Origin: Sulfurovum sp. | Lineage (GTDB): Bacteria > Campylobacterota > Campylobacteria > Campylobacterales > Sulfurovaceae | Length of the DNA stretch: 64,000 bases | Assembly (NCBI GenBank): GCA_027081115.1 | Contig: JALWLD010000012.1 | Location: forward strand, 1-64,000 | Direction of reading: 5' to 3' | Part shown: piece by piece, positions 1 through 8,911 of the stretch | Position numbering within the stretch: position 1 is the first letter of the stretch | Layout: each line of letters starts with the position of its first letter | Translations under genes and position numbers: made by a program | The notes under the pieces: generated by a model | Database searches by the model: none | The model's input: the letters and a program-made list of their open reading frames with translations, nothing else | What the model was told of the DNA's origin: nothing

Positions 1-1889
1 AAGAGTAAATCTGCAGGAGCTGATGCTCCGAAACTTTCCATACCAAGTACATCATCTGCATAACGGTAGAACTCCGTTGCTGTAGCTGCTTCAACTGCCA
101 ATACTTTTGTGTTAGGATCAACCACTGTTGCTTTGTATGCTGCATCCTGTTCATTAAACAAGTCAAGACATGGCACAGAGACAACGTTTGCAACAATACC
201 AAGCGGCTTGAGATAACATGCAGCTTTAAGACAAGGCATAAGCTCTGAACCTGAAGCCATCAATGTAAAGTTCGCATCTTTACGTTTTTTTACGATGTAT
301 GCACCTTTACTGACTTCACCAAAATCTCTTTTTGGTTTAAGTGTTTTAAGCTTTTGACGTGAAAGTACAAAACCGTGTGGTGCATTTATCTCAAGTGCTG
401 TTTTCCATGCTTCTACATTTTCTGTAGCATCTGCCGGTCTCCACACATAGAAGTTTGGCAATGCTCTAAACTGAGAAATGTGTTCAATAGGCTCATGTGT
501 TGGTCCATCCTCACCTACACCGATGCTGTCATGTGTCCATACAAAGAAGTTCTGGATCTTTGTCAGTGCTGCAATTCTTGCAGATGGTTTCAAGTAGTCA
601 GAGAATACAAAGAACGTTGCATTGAATGGAATCGTCGTACCATACAGTGCCATAGCATTGGTAATGGCTGCCATAGAGTGTTCTCTGATTCCAAAGTGAA
701 TGTTTCTTCCTTTTGGGAAATCTCCTAAATCTTTCAAATCTGTCTTGTTGGATGGTGCCAGGTCTGCAGAACCACCAATAAATGATGGTATCGCTGCTGC
801 AATGGCATTGAGGATCTTACCGTTTGAGTCTCTTGTAGCTACTTCCGGTGTATCTGAAAAATCTGGGTAGTTAATAGTTGAAAAGTCAGGGTTTAACAGC
901 TTTTCAAGTGCTACATTCTGTTCTACAAGTGGTGCCTCTTTTTGTCTGTGAATCCACTCTTTTTCAGCCAACTCTCCATTTTCAAGCGCACATCTGAAAC
1001 GTAGCAGTACATCTTCAGGAATCTGGAATGTCTGCTCAGGGTCAAAACCTTCTTTGGCTTTAGACTCAGCAATAATCTTCTCTCCAAGAGGTGCACCATG
1101 TGTATGGTGTGTCCCTTCAAGCTCTCCTGCACCTTTGCCGATGATAGTATTGGCAATGATAAGCGTTGGTTTTGTTGCTGTCTTAGCTCCATCCAATACT
1201 TTTTCGATCTCATCATAACAGTGACCATTCACTTTCACTACATCCCAGTTCTGTGCTTCAAAACGCTTTTCAACATCTTCTGACCAGGCAATACTTGTAT
1301 CACCCTCAATAGTAATATGGTTTGAATCATAGATCAGTACAAGATCTTTTAGTCCAAGGTGTCCGGCAAGTGCGCACGCTTCATATGAGATCCCCTCTTG
1401 CAAGTCACCATCACCACACAGACAATATACTTTATGGTCAATAAGCTCACACGTCTCTGAGTTAACCTGCTCTTTGGTATAGGCTTCTGCCATAGCAAAG
1501 CCTACTGCATTGGCAATCCCCTGTCCTAAAGGACCTGTTGTGATCTCAATACCTTCTGTATGACCATATTCAGGATGTCCCGGTGTTTTAGAGTCTAACT
1601 GACGGAAATCTTTAAGATCTTCAAGGCTTACATCATAACCCCAGAGGTGCAGCAAAGAGTAGATCAGTGCTGATCCGTGTCCCCCTGAAAATACCAGACG
1701 GTCACGGTTGAGCCATTTTGGGTTCTTAGGGTTATGGCTGAGTTTTTCACTCAAAACCACTGCAATGTCTGCAAGCCCCATTGGTGCACCCGGGTGTCCC
1801 GAGTTTGCTTTTTGTACCATGTCTGCTGCCAAAAATCTAATGGTATTCGCCATTTTCTTACGCATTGTATTCTGCTCTGTCATTGCCAT
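1..1889 (-). CDS. tkt: Transketolase (3' end cut by window edge)
   Basis: Thiamine-diphosphate enzyme that moves two-carbon units between sugar phosphates in the pentose phosphate and Calvin-type pathways. The reading frame is open from the ATG at 1889 to the left edge, giving about 629 residues; the last visible residues (MESFGASAPADLL) match the usual transketolase C-terminus, so only some 25 residues are missing. Visible marks are the N-terminal SGHPGAPMG region, the thiamine-binding GDGDLQEG motif and the DGPTHEP loop of the pyrimidine domain. AAGGAAT lies just upstream of the start. It follows ispA by 10 bases and is probably co-transcribed with it. Confidence 0.96.
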   Translation of the reverse strand, partial: MAMTEQNTMRKKMANTIRFLAADMVQKANSGHPGAPMGLADIAVVLSEKLSHNPKNPKWLNRDRLVFSGGHGSALIYSLLHLWGYDVSLEDLKDFRQLDSKTPGHPEYGHTEGIEITTGPLGQGIANAVGFAMAEAYTKEQVNSETCELIDHKVYCLCGDGDLQEGISYEACALAGHLGLKDLVLIYDSNHITIEGDTSIAWSEDVEKRFEAQNWDVVKVNGHCYDEIEKVLDGAKTATKPTLIIANTIIGKGAGELEGTHHTHGAPLGEKIIAESKAKEGFDPEQTFQIPEDVLLRFRCALENGELAEKEWIHRQKEAPLVEQNVALEKLLNPDFSTINYPDFSDTPEVATRDSNGKILNAIAAAIPSFIGGSADLAPSNKTDLKDLGDFPKGRNIHFGIREHSMAAITNAMALYGTTIPFNATFFVFSDYLKPSARIAALTKIQNFFVWTHDSIGVGEDGPTHEPIEHISQFRALPNFYVWRPADATENVEAWKTALEINAPHGFVLSRQKLKTLKPKRDFGEVSKGAYIVKKRKDANFTLMASGSELMPCLKAACYLKPLGIVANVVSVPCLDLFNEQDAAYKATVVDPNTKVLAVEAATATEFYRYADDVLGMESFGASAPADLL

Positions 1890-1899
1890 AAATATTCCT

Positions 1900-2748
1900 T
1901 TATTGGTGTCTGAACAAATATTTGTCCATTAAGGGTTGTAAAGCTGTTTGCAACTTCTCATCAAAGTTCTCAAATCGTCTTTGTAAATCTTTTGCCAAAG
2001 TATCTGCTTCTTCAACAGTCGCTTCAAGCCCTAAAAGATTGACAAAGCTATTTTTATCGCCGTCATTTCCTGTGGTTTTACCTGCTTCTTCTTCACTCTG
2101 CGTCTCATCAATAATATCATCCTGAATTTGAAACAAAAGTCCAAGATCTAGTCCAAAATCATAAATCTCATCCTGTACTTTTTTCTCAATACCAACGATC
2201 ACTGCACCCATTTGCAAAGAAACAGCGATCAGTTTTGCAGTTTTATTTTTGTGTAACTCTTTTACCTGCTCTATACGCAAAGGGGTATTTTCAAAATAAC
2301 AATCAATCGCCTGACCAAGTACCATGCCTTGACTTCCACCATCACGGGCAAGCAGTTCAACCAGCTTGATCTTCACATCTTCACGAAGCGGTGCTTTTGC
2401 AATGAGGAAAAAGGCATCGGAGTTCAATGCATCTCCTGCCAAGATAGCAGTCACTTCATCATAACGTTTATGCAGGGTCTTATGTCCACGACGCAAATCT
2501 GCATTATCCATGGCCGGCAGGTCATCATGGATGAGAGAGTATGTATGGAACATTTCAAGCGCAAGGGCTACAGGCAGCGCAGAGTTGTAAAGCATTGGTT
2601 CATAGGTATCTACAATACTCAAAAGCAACATAGGACGAAAACGTTTACCACCAGCTACCAGCATATCACCTAGCGCGGCTTCATACACAGGATGAAAGCT
2701 TGGTACATGAGGAAGGTTTTCATTTAAATATGTCTCAAATCGTTGCAT
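1900..2748 (-). CDS. ispA: Polyprenyl (farnesyl/geranyl) diphosphate synthase
   Basis: Short-chain prenyl diphosphate synthase that condenses isopentenyl diphosphate with allylic diphosphates, supplying precursors for quinone side chains and undecaprenyl phosphate. The 282-residue protein has GGKRFRP at residues 33-39, the first aspartate-rich motif DDLPAMD at 75-81 and the second, DDIID, in the last third. Length is normal for IspA. The two-residue insertion in the first motif is the usual bacterial FPP synthase form. Exact chain length cannot be read from the sequence. It heads an ispA-tkt pair on the minus strand. Confidence 0.93.
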   Translation of the reverse strand: MQRFETYLNENLPHVPSFHPVYEAALGDMLVAGGKRFRPMLLLSIVDTYEPMLYNSALPVALALEMFHTYSLIHDDLPAMDNADLRRGHKTLHKRYDEVTAILAGDALNSDAFFLIAKAPLREDVKIKLVELLARDGGSQGMVLGQAIDCYFENTPLRIEQVKELHKNKTAKLIAVSLQMGAVIVGIEKKVQDEIYDFGLDLGLLFQIQDDIIDETQSEEEAGKTTGNDGDKNSFVNLLGLEATVEEADTLAKDLQRRFENFDEKLQTALQPLMDKYLFRHQ

Positions 2749-2775
2749 GATTACTCTCTACATTAAATTGGTAGA

Positions 2776-2781
2776 ATTATA
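2776..2781 (-). promoter_or_regulatory. Promoter -10 box for ispA-tkt
   Basis: A perfect TATAAT on the minus strand, 28 bases before the ispA start. As is common in Campylobacterota, there is no clear -35 box. It is the only good -10 in the short gap to the divergent small membrane protein gene. Confidence 0.55.
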
Positions 2782-2804
2782 TCTAAATAGGATAAAATAA
2801 GCGT

Positions 2805-3020
2805 ATGAAAAAAGAACAACAACATAACCTTATAAAATGGATAAAAAGAATCTCTGCTGTAGCGACCATTACAGTCTGGGGATATGTCATGGTGATCTTT
2901 CTAAAAGACCCCGCACCCTTTGCCGAACTGGCACCTTACTGCATGGGAAGTACTATGCTGATATTTGGTGTATTGACCGGAATATTTAAAGGATTGGAGT
3001 ATTGGGAGAGAAAAGTGTAG
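2805..3020 (+). CDS. Small two-helix membrane protein of unknown function
   Basis: I do not recognise this 71-residue protein. It has a basic N-terminus (MKKEQQHNLIKWIKR), a hydrophobic stretch at about residues 16-33, a short loop with DPAPFAELAP, and a second hydrophobic stretch at about 44-62, ending in EYWERKV. This predicts two transmembrane helices with both ends in the cytoplasm. It is divergent from ispA and convergent with aroK, so context gives no function. Confidence 0.7.
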   Translation: MKKEQQHNLIKWIKRISAVATITVWGYVMVIFLKDPAPFAELAPYCMGSTMLIFGVLTGIFKGLEYWERKV

Positions 3021-3033
3021 GGTGTGGTTGCCA

Positions 3034-3546
3034 TCAGATCTTGCATTTCTTGGCAATAAATGCGATCTGATCATCAAGTGTCAAGCCCGCAACATCTACA
3101 ACCACATCTGCCAAAGCCTTATAGGCCTTCTTGCGTTCTTTATAAAGTACCTTAGCTTTTTTCTCATCAGCAAACAGAGGACGTTTAGCCAATTTTGCTT
3201 CCGAATTCTTTGCTGTTTTAAGACGATTATGTATCCATTCAAAAGAAGCATCCAAAAGTACAACCGTACCCAGCTTCTTCAGGTTGTTTACCTTATAAAA
3301 CCCACCACCACAAGAGATAAAGGTCTTATCAACACACGCTTCTATCCAGTCCGCAGTCGCTTGTTCCTGTGCACGAAAATAGGCTTCACCTTTTTTCTCA
3401 AAAATCTTTTTAACTTCTTTGTTCTCTTTAGATTCTATAAGATCATCGGTATCTATAATGTAGGTACCGTATTTTTTGCTAAAAGCACGCGCAGTTGTGC
3501 CCTTGCCTACACCCATAAAGCCGATTAAAATAATATTTTTTTTCAT
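3034..3546 (-). CDS. aroK: Shikimate kinase
   Basis: Phosphorylates shikimate to shikimate 3-phosphate in the cytoplasmic aromatic amino acid and chorismate pathway. The 170-residue protein has the Walker A loop GFMGVGKGT at residues 9-17, the DTDD substrate/Mg motif at 32-35 and the CGGG shikimate-binding loop near residue 79. Length is typical. Chorismate from this pathway also feeds the futalosine menaquinone route, to which the mqnA-like gene near 59.9 kb belongs. Confidence 0.94.
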   Translation of the reverse strand: MKKNIILIGFMGVGKGTTARAFSKKYGTYIIDTDDLIESKENKEVKKIFEKKGEAYFRAQEQATADWIEACVDKTFISCGGGFYKVNNLKKLGTVVLLDASFEWIHNRLKTAKNSEAKLAKRPLFADEKKAKVLYKERKKAYKALADVVVDVAGLTLDDQIAFIAKKCKI

Positions 3547-3677
3547 TTTACTATATCTTTCTAACAGTTTTTATCTTAGCATTCTAACCTAATCTATATA
3601 CTAAACTTATGAAAACAATATCTGGATTTGTCTTTAGAATGTTTGTGAAAAATTTAAGGTTTAGTGTATAACGCAGG

Positions 3678-3917
3678 TTATACCATATGGTAACGGTCAA
3701 TGATTTTTTTCAAACGCTTACGTAAATTCTTCACGGCTTCATCTGCTGTAGCACCTTCAGCCGTCAATGACTCAAATGCATCAAATTGTACTTTGGCTAC
3801 CCATCCTATCATATTATGTTTCTTTATACCGGCAAAACGGATCTCACCAAAGTGTTCTTCTGCAAGTTTATAAATTCTGTCTATTCTCTCATCTAATGTT
3901 TTTGCTTCTTTGCTCAT
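3678..3917 (-). CDS. Conserved hypothetical protein, 79 residues
   Basis: I do not recognise a named family. An upstream in-frame extension exists, but the start at 3917 is preferred because AAGGAC sits six bases before the ATG. The protein is charged, begins MSKEAKTLDERIDRIYKLAEEH, has a central beta-like stretch (NMIGWVAKVQFDAF) and a C-terminal basic helix (EAVKNLRKRLKKIIDRY). There is no signal or membrane segment. It is divergent from the short-chain dehydrogenase gene, with 72 bases between them. Confidence 0.7.
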   Translation of the reverse strand: MSKEAKTLDERIDRIYKLAEEHFGEIRFAGIKKHNMIGWVAKVQFDAFESLTAEGATADEAVKNLRKRLKKIIDRYHMV

Positions 3918-3938
3918 GGATGTCCTTCTTAATTTTGA

Positions 3939-3944
3939 TATAAT
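3939..3944 (+). promoter_or_regulatory. Promoter -10 box for the short-chain dehydrogenase
   Basis: TTTTGATATAATC with a perfect TATAAT, 46 bases before the ATG at 3990. AAGGAT precedes that ATG. No -35 consensus is visible. Confidence 0.5.
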
Positions 3945-3989
3945 CATATCATAGCAACATAACAAAAGTATTACTAAAAAGGATACGAA

Positions 3990-4685
3990 ATGCAAAATAT
4001 ATTCATTACAGGCATTGGCTCCGGACTGGGAGAAGCATTGGCCAAAGCCTATCTGGAAAACGGAGACAAGGTCTATGCCATTGGACGAGAGTTCCCCAAA
4101 GCCTTTGACCATTACCCCAACTTTATCTTCTTTCCTTATGACTTGACTCAAACCTTTCTTATCAATTCTGACCTGCAACCCTTTATACAAAACCACAGCT
4201 TTGATCTGGTTATTTTAAATGCTGGTGTATTGGGAGGGATTGAGACATTGAGAGAGACTGAGCTTGAACATATTAAAGAGGTTATGGAGATTAATGTCTG
4301 GGCCAACAAAGAGCTTATAGATGCTCTGAGCACGTATGCCACTGTAAAACAGGTAGTGGGTATCTCTTCAGGTGCAGCAGTCAATGGTTCTAAAGGATGG
4401 GGTGCATACTCTTTGTCTAAATCTGCGCTCAATATGCTTCTTAAGGTCTATGCAAAAGAGTTAACAGATATACACTTTACAGCATTGGCCCCGGGGATCA
4501 TTAGAACGCCTATGGTTGAGCATATTATAGAAAAAGTAGATGATAGCATCTACCCTTCAGCTAAAATACTCAAAGAGAGCTACATCCAAACACCAAAGGA
4601 AGCAGCAAAAAATTTAATGTTTGTCATCCCCAGGCTGCTGGAGTATGAGAGTGGGAGTTTTGTAGATATAAGAAAAATGGACTAA
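3990..4685 (+). CDS. Short-chain dehydrogenase/reductase (SDR)
   Basis: NAD(P)-dependent Rossmann-fold oxidoreductase of 231 residues. It has the cofactor loop TGIGSGLG at residues 7-14, the structural NAG at 77-79, a serine pair at 126-127, and the catalytic YSLSK with Tyr140 and Lys144. The chain is a little shorter than classical SDRs (about 250). The substrate cannot be deduced. The last four bases overlap the convergent PAS gene. AAGGAT lies at a good distance from the start. Confidence 0.88.
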   Translation: MQNIFITGIGSGLGEALAKAYLENGDKVYAIGREFPKAFDHYPNFIFFPYDLTQTFLINSDLQPFIQNHSFDLVILNAGVLGGIETLRETELEHIKEVMEINVWANKELIDALSTYATVKQVVGISSGAAVNGSKGWGAYSLSKSALNMLLKVYAKELTDIHFTALAPGIIRTPMVEHIIEKVDDSIYPSAKILKESYIQTPKEAAKNLMFVIPRLLEYESGSFVDIRKMD

Positions 4686-5248
4686 GCAAACATTTTTTTC
4701 ATTTTCGAAAAGAACATTGCAGCCAACCCCTTTGGCTTTGCAAGATCTTCAATGAATTGATCATAATTCATGTTATTCTCTTCCAAAAAACCTTGTAGAT
4801 ATGCTAAAGAAGCATCCATGTCATGTTCTTTTTCTATCTCTAACAACTTGCCATATAAAGGTTCTATTTCACTCACTACATGCTTGGGTGCCGCCTGACG
4901 AAAAGCTAGGTAGTGTCTAATGTTTCCCGATTGATCACGTTTGATATCAAAATCTGTAACAACCCAATAGTGATTACCGTTTTTCGCCAGATTTTTGACC
5001 ACTGCCATGATATTTCTACCATTTTTCAAGTGTTCCCACATAAGATAAAAAATAACCTTGGGCATATCCGGATGACGAAGTATATTGTGTGGTGATCCCA
5101 CAAGTTCACTCTCTTTATATCCTGAAATCTCCGTAAAATAGTCATTACCATAAACTATTTTCCCTGTCGTATCAGTTTTACTGACAATAAATTGTTTTGC
5201 GTTCAATTTAATTTCATTCCCTGTGGGAACTGGACGTAGTACAGACAT
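4682..5248 (-). CDS. PAS-domain protein, Aer/CetB-like redox or energy-taxis sensor
   Basis: A 188-residue cytoplasmic protein with one PAS domain at about residues 18-120. It contains the Aer-type run GNDYFTEISGY...SPHNILRHPDMP, followed by WEHLKNGRNIMAVVKNLAKNG and the strand YWVVTDFDIK. There are no membrane, HAMP or methyl-accepting segments. In Campylobacter, PAS-only proteins of this kind (CetB) pair with a separate transducer for energy taxis, and flavin binding is expected. No transducer gene is adjacent, so the taxis role is inferred from family. The C-terminal 60 residues are an acidic helical tail. Confidence 0.8.
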   Translation of the reverse strand: MSVLRPVPTGNEIKLNAKQFIVSKTDTTGKIVYGNDYFTEISGYKESELVGSPHNILRHPDMPKVIFYLMWEHLKNGRNIMAVVKNLAKNGNHYWVVTDFDIKRDQSGNIRHYLAFRQAAPKHVVSEIEPLYGKLLEIEKEHDMDASLAYLQGFLEENNMNYDQFIEDLAKPKGLAAMFFSKMKKMFA

Positions 5249-5297
5249 ATCTTTCCCCTTCTTCCTTTTTCATTAAAAAAAGTCTACACACCCAATG

Positions 5298-5314
5298 TGA
5301 ACCAAATATGAACC
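5298..5314 (-). promoter_or_regulatory. Direct repeat upstream of the PAS gene
   Basis: On the minus strand GGTTCA occurs twice with an 11-base period, and the next GGT follows in the same phase. It lies about 50 bases before the PAS gene start. Direct repeats of this period are typical of OmpR/PhoB-type response-regulator sites. This is a suggestion from spacing only. Confidence 0.3.
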
Positions 5315-5358
5315 GGAGGTAAATTTTTATATTTTCCAGCCTCAGTCTTCACATTATT

Positions 5359-6684
5359 TTATACTTTGATCTTCTGCCATTTCCCTTTTTGAAAGGTTAT
5401 CCAAAGCCATATTGCTTTAACAAAAGTATCGGAGATCATGGCCAAATAGACCAGTAGAATATTGTGAAAATACCACGAAAGAAAAAATGCAGGAAGAATA
5501 CGGACAAACCATAAAGAGACAAGATTGATCCTAAGGGTCCGTTTGGTATCACCTGCCCCTCTAAGTGCACCGGAGAGTACAAAGTTGAATGCCAGAGGGA
5601 TCTGGGAAAGCCCTACGATACGTAAATAAAGACTTGCTTCTTTAATCGTTGCTTCATCATTGGTAAAGAGCCACACAATCTTTTCAGGCATAAAGAGCAT
5701 AAAGAAAGAGAGGAAGAACATAAACCCTGAAGTGTATTTTAAAACCAACAAAACATCTTCTTTTGCCTGTTCAGGTTTTTTGGCACCCAGTCCCTGTCCC
5801 ATTAAAGCCATTGCAGCAATGGTAAAACCAATCCCAGGCATAAAGGCCAAACCTTCAACCCTCAAACCTATCTGGTACCCTGCTAGTACCGATGTACCAT
5901 AATGCGCAATAACTACAGTAAACAGCATAAATGACCCAAAGGTCAAAGAGCGTTCTATGGAGGCAGGAACCCCTACTTTAAGTGCACGTGCAAGCAGTGA
6001 TTTAGAGTAGTACCATAGTGGGATAAAGGGTGTTCTTTGTTTCAAATACAGATAGATATAAACAAAAAATTCCAAGGCATTCACAATGACCGTACCCACA
6101 GCGGCACCCATCACACCAAGTTCAGGAAAACCATAATTTCCAAAAATGAAAAGATAATTTAAAATAATATTTAAGACAATAGAGACAATTTTGACTTTCA
6201 TCGGTGTTTTTGTATCACCTGCAGAATTCAATGCAGAGACAAAAACCAATTTTATAAAGATAAAAGGCATCATCCACGTCAACATCTGGACATAGCTCTC
6301 TCCCAATGCAACCACTTCTGGTGCAGTATTGAACCAGACATATATATTGGAGGCTAAAAAATACCAGACAATCATAGCAGGGATACTCAACATGAAAGCA
6401 AAACGTAACAGTGTTGAAAGTCCGATAGACGCTCGTTTCATACGTCCTGCACCCACAAAACGAGAAAGAAGTGCGGAGGTTCCTACATGGAGTACAGTGA
6501 GCACAGCAAAAACCAGCATCAAGGACTGCAATCCAAGTCCTACAGCAGCCACAGCAAATGCCGAGATACGCCCCACCATAATAAGATCAGTAATAACCTG
6601 TAACATATCCAACAACGAATTGATGGCAGCAGGAATAGAGAGTTTCAGTATCTTCTGGTGTTTAGGGGGGAAAAGGCTTATCAT
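5359..6684 (-). CDS. MATE-family multidrug/sodium efflux transporter
   Basis: A 441-residue integral membrane protein with about 12 hydrophobic helices, in the usual MATE layout of two six-helix halves. Marks include the N-terminal KLSIPAAINSLLDMLQVITDLIMVGR and repeated glycine-rich helix ends such as NSAGDTKTP and its mirror GAGDTKRT in the second half. It exchanges organic cations for sodium or protons; the substrate is unknown. It is the third gene of a purN-membrane protein-MATE operon, eight bases after the preceding gene. Confidence 0.9.
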   Translation of the reverse strand: MISLFPPKHQKILKLSIPAAINSLLDMLQVITDLIMVGRISAFAVAAVGLGLQSLMLVFAVLTVLHVGTSALLSRFVGAGRMKRASIGLSTLLRFAFMLSIPAMIVWYFLASNIYVWFNTAPEVVALGESYVQMLTWMMPFIFIKLVFVSALNSAGDTKTPMKVKIVSIVLNIILNYLFIFGNYGFPELGVMGAAVGTVIVNALEFFVYIYLYLKQRTPFIPLWYYSKSLLARALKVGVPASIERSLTFGSFMLFTVVIAHYGTSVLAGYQIGLRVEGLAFMPGIGFTIAAMALMGQGLGAKKPEQAKEDVLLVLKYTSGFMFFLSFFMLFMPEKIVWLFTNDEATIKEASLYLRIVGLSQIPLAFNFVLSGALRGAGDTKRTLRINLVSLWFVRILPAFFLSWYFHNILLVYLAMISDTFVKAIWLWITFQKGKWQKIKV

Positions 6685-6692
6685 CTATACAC

Positions 6693-7013
6693 TCAATTTA
6701 CGAGTTGTGAAAGATGTGCATAGAGTGCCACAATGATCACCGAAGCCCATGCCATCATCCAGGCAACAGCACGCAGTCTTTTACCTGATTTAAACATTTT
6801 AAGTGTTTTAAACATCACGACAGGATAGCCTATAATAGAGAAAAACTCGGGAAGGTAAGTCATAAATGTCAAGCCGTAGGTAGCCACTGCCATTTTTACA
6901 GCGATCAGTGAAGTATAGGCAAAACCATACACCGTCAGGACCATGAACATTTGAAAAAACATAAAGAGTACATTGGCAGCAGCATCATTGCTTTTGTCAT
7001 TGTAGTATTTCAT
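6693..7013 (-). CDS. Small membrane protein of unknown function
   Basis: 106 residues with three predicted transmembrane segments: about 13-35 (LFMFFQMFMVLTVYGFAYTS), 38-66 and 82-100. The N-terminus is polar (MKYYNDKSNDAA). I do not recognise the family. It overlaps the 3' end of purN by four bases and is followed after eight bases by the MATE gene, so translation of all three is likely coupled. A link to purine synthesis is not implied. Confidence 0.75.
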   Translation of the reverse strand: MKYYNDKSNDAAANVLFMFFQMFMVLTVYGFAYTSLIAVKMAVATYGLTFMTYLPEFFSIIGYPVVMFKTLKMFKSGKRLRAVAWMMAWASVIIVALYAHLSQLVN

Positions 7014-7576
7014 GACTCTCCTTTATTTTCAGACACAATTTGCAAGATTGCTTCTCTTAGTGCCTCTTTTTCCAAACTACGGATTTTTTTGTCATAAGCA
7101 GGAAAATCCAATTTCTCTTTTAATATCTCTTTTTGAAGTACTATCTCACCCCCATCAAGTTCAGAAGAGACATAATGCACAGACACACCACCTACTTCAA
7201 ATTCATCTTTAAAACTCTTTTTAATAGCATCTAAACCTTTATGTCTTGGCAATAAAGAGGGATGCAGATTGACAGCCTTGACAGTATCTGTAAATACCGG
7301 TGTCAAAATACGCATAAATCCTGCCAAGACAGTTAAGTCAGGGTTGTAGCTTAGTAATCTTTCTACGATGACCGTATCAAAGGCTTCTCTGTTTTCATAT
7401 AGTTTTGAATCCACGATTTCCAGAGGTATCTCATGCATTTGTGCTACTGCGATACCCTCTGCATCCGGATTGTTCGTCAGAGCGACAACCACTTCGACCT
7501 TCTTTAGATGTAAAGCATTGACAATATGGGCAAAATTGGAACCTTTTCCACTGAACAGTATGGCGATTTTTTTCAT
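7010..7576 (-). CDS. purN: Phosphoribosylglycinamide formyltransferase 1
   Basis: Transfers a formyl group from 10-formyltetrahydrofolate to GAR in purine synthesis. The 188-residue protein shows the phosphate loop SGKGSN at residues 9-14 and the catalytic region NLHPSLLPRHKG with Asn103 and His105; Asp141 in DGG completes the triad. Length is normal. The genome also carries purT at 10.8 kb, a folate-independent enzyme for the same step. It is the first gene of a three-gene minus-strand operon. Confidence 0.94.
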   Translation of the reverse strand: MKKIAILFSGKGSNFAHIVNALHLKKVEVVVALTNNPDAEGIAVAQMHEIPLEIVDSKLYENREAFDTVIVERLLSYNPDLTVLAGFMRILTPVFTDTVKAVNLHPSLLPRHKGLDAIKKSFKDEFEVGGVSVHYVSSELDGGEIVLQKEILKEKLDFPAYDKKIRSLEKEALREAILQIVSENKGES

Positions 7577-7652
7577 AATCGTATTTTAGCGTTTTACGCT
7601 TCAAGAGAGTAAAACAGTATCAAAAATGATAAATGATATGTTACACTTTCAT

Positions 7653-8882
7653 ATGATCAAAAGACTATTTCTATATTTTATTTCTCTATTTATTTTCATG
7701 GGTACTTTACATGCAAATATACTTCAGGAGAGTATTGACAATGCACCTTCAGGAGCTACAATTAAACTTCCCTCAGGCATTTATAGCGGCAACATTGTCA
7801 TCTCTAAACCACTGAGCATTATAGGAAAAGAGAAAAATGTCATCATTGAAGGGGAAGGAAAAGGTACTGTCATCACAGTCAACAGCTCTCATGTGATACT
7901 CCGGAATTTGCAGATCCAAAATTCCGGAAGCAGGATGGAAAACCTCGATTCTGCCATAGAATTACATCATGTAAGGTCATGTGAAATCAGTCACTGCCGT
8001 ATCACGGATGTCTTATATGGTATCGATATGAATATGGTGGAGAATTCTGTTATTTCAGACAATACCATTCGCTCTAAAAAAAATAATATATCTCTTAGAG
8101 GCGATGCCTTAAAGATATGGTATGCGAAAAATAACCTTATCAAAAACAACACCATTGAATTCACTAGAGATGTGACACTCACCTATGCACACAATAATAC
8201 TATACAAAACAATACTTTTTTACATAATAGATTTGGTCTACACCTCAGCATGAGCCACAACAACACCATCAGAAACAATACCTTTAAATACAATTCTGTA
8301 GCTATCTTGCTGATGGGAGTCAAAGACATTAATGTCACAGGCAATACACTACTCAGTTCCAAGGGAGCTGCAGGTATTGCTGTGGTCGCTGACAAAGTTT
8401 CCAATTTTCATTTTCAAAACAATACACTTAAGTATAATGCAAAAGCACTCTATATTGATACCAAAGGGGAAGAGAGAGGTAAACAGAGGTTTATTAAAAA
8501 TAACCTGATTTCACATAATGGGGAAGCCCTTCATTTTCATGCTTCCATCAAAAATAATGTCATCACCCACAATACCATCATAGGCAATATGGATGATGTG
8601 GTCAAAGACACACGAGATGGGTACAAAGGTGATAATACTATTGCATACAACTACTGGGATAGATATGAAGGGTTCGACAAAGACAGAGACAACATTGGGG
8701 ATACTCCTCACCAAAACTATGTCTATGCCGACCAACTCTGGCAGTATGATCATCAGGTAAAGTTTTTCTATGGTACACCTATTATGTCTATCATTGACTT
8801 TTTAGCCAAAATTGCACCTTTCATTAAACCCGTACTACTGCTTGAAGATACCAAACCACTAATGAACACACCTGATAAATAG
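7653..8882 (+). CDS. nosD: NosD-like periplasmic right-handed beta-helix protein
   Basis: Probable periplasmic protein of the NosD/carbohydrate-binding (CASH) family. The N-terminus MIKRLFLYFISLFIFMG...HA is a clear signal peptide. The following 330 residues hold many N-N-T/N-T-I rungs (NNTIQNNT, NNTIRNNT) of a parallel beta-helix, and the C-terminus has the YNYWDRYEGFDKDRDNIGDTPH segment typical of NosD. NosD helps copper-site maturation of nitrous oxide reductase NosZ. No nosZ, nosF, nosY or nosL gene is next to it, so the exact role is uncertain. In-frame ATGs also occur at 7626 and 7638, and none has a good ribosome site; 7653 fits the signal peptide best. Confidence 0.8.
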   Translation: MIKRLFLYFISLFIFMGTLHANILQESIDNAPSGATIKLPSGIYSGNIVISKPLSIIGKEKNVIIEGEGKGTVITVNSSHVILRNLQIQNSGSRMENLDSAIELHHVRSCEISHCRITDVLYGIDMNMVENSVISDNTIRSKKNNISLRGDALKIWYAKNNLIKNNTIEFTRDVTLTYAHNNTIQNNTFLHNRFGLHLSMSHNNTIRNNTFKYNSVAILLMGVKDINVTGNTLLSSKGAAGIAVVADKVSNFHFQNNTLKYNAKALYIDTKGEERGKQRFIKNNLISHNGEALHFHASIKNNVITHNTIIGNMDDVVKDTRDGYKGDNTIAYNYWDRYEGFDKDRDNIGDTPHQNYVYADQLWQYDHQVKFFYGTPIMSIIDFLAKIAPFIKPVLLLEDTKPLMNTPDK

Positions 8883-8911
8883 ATAATACCTAAATGGGTT
8901 TTGCCCTATTA

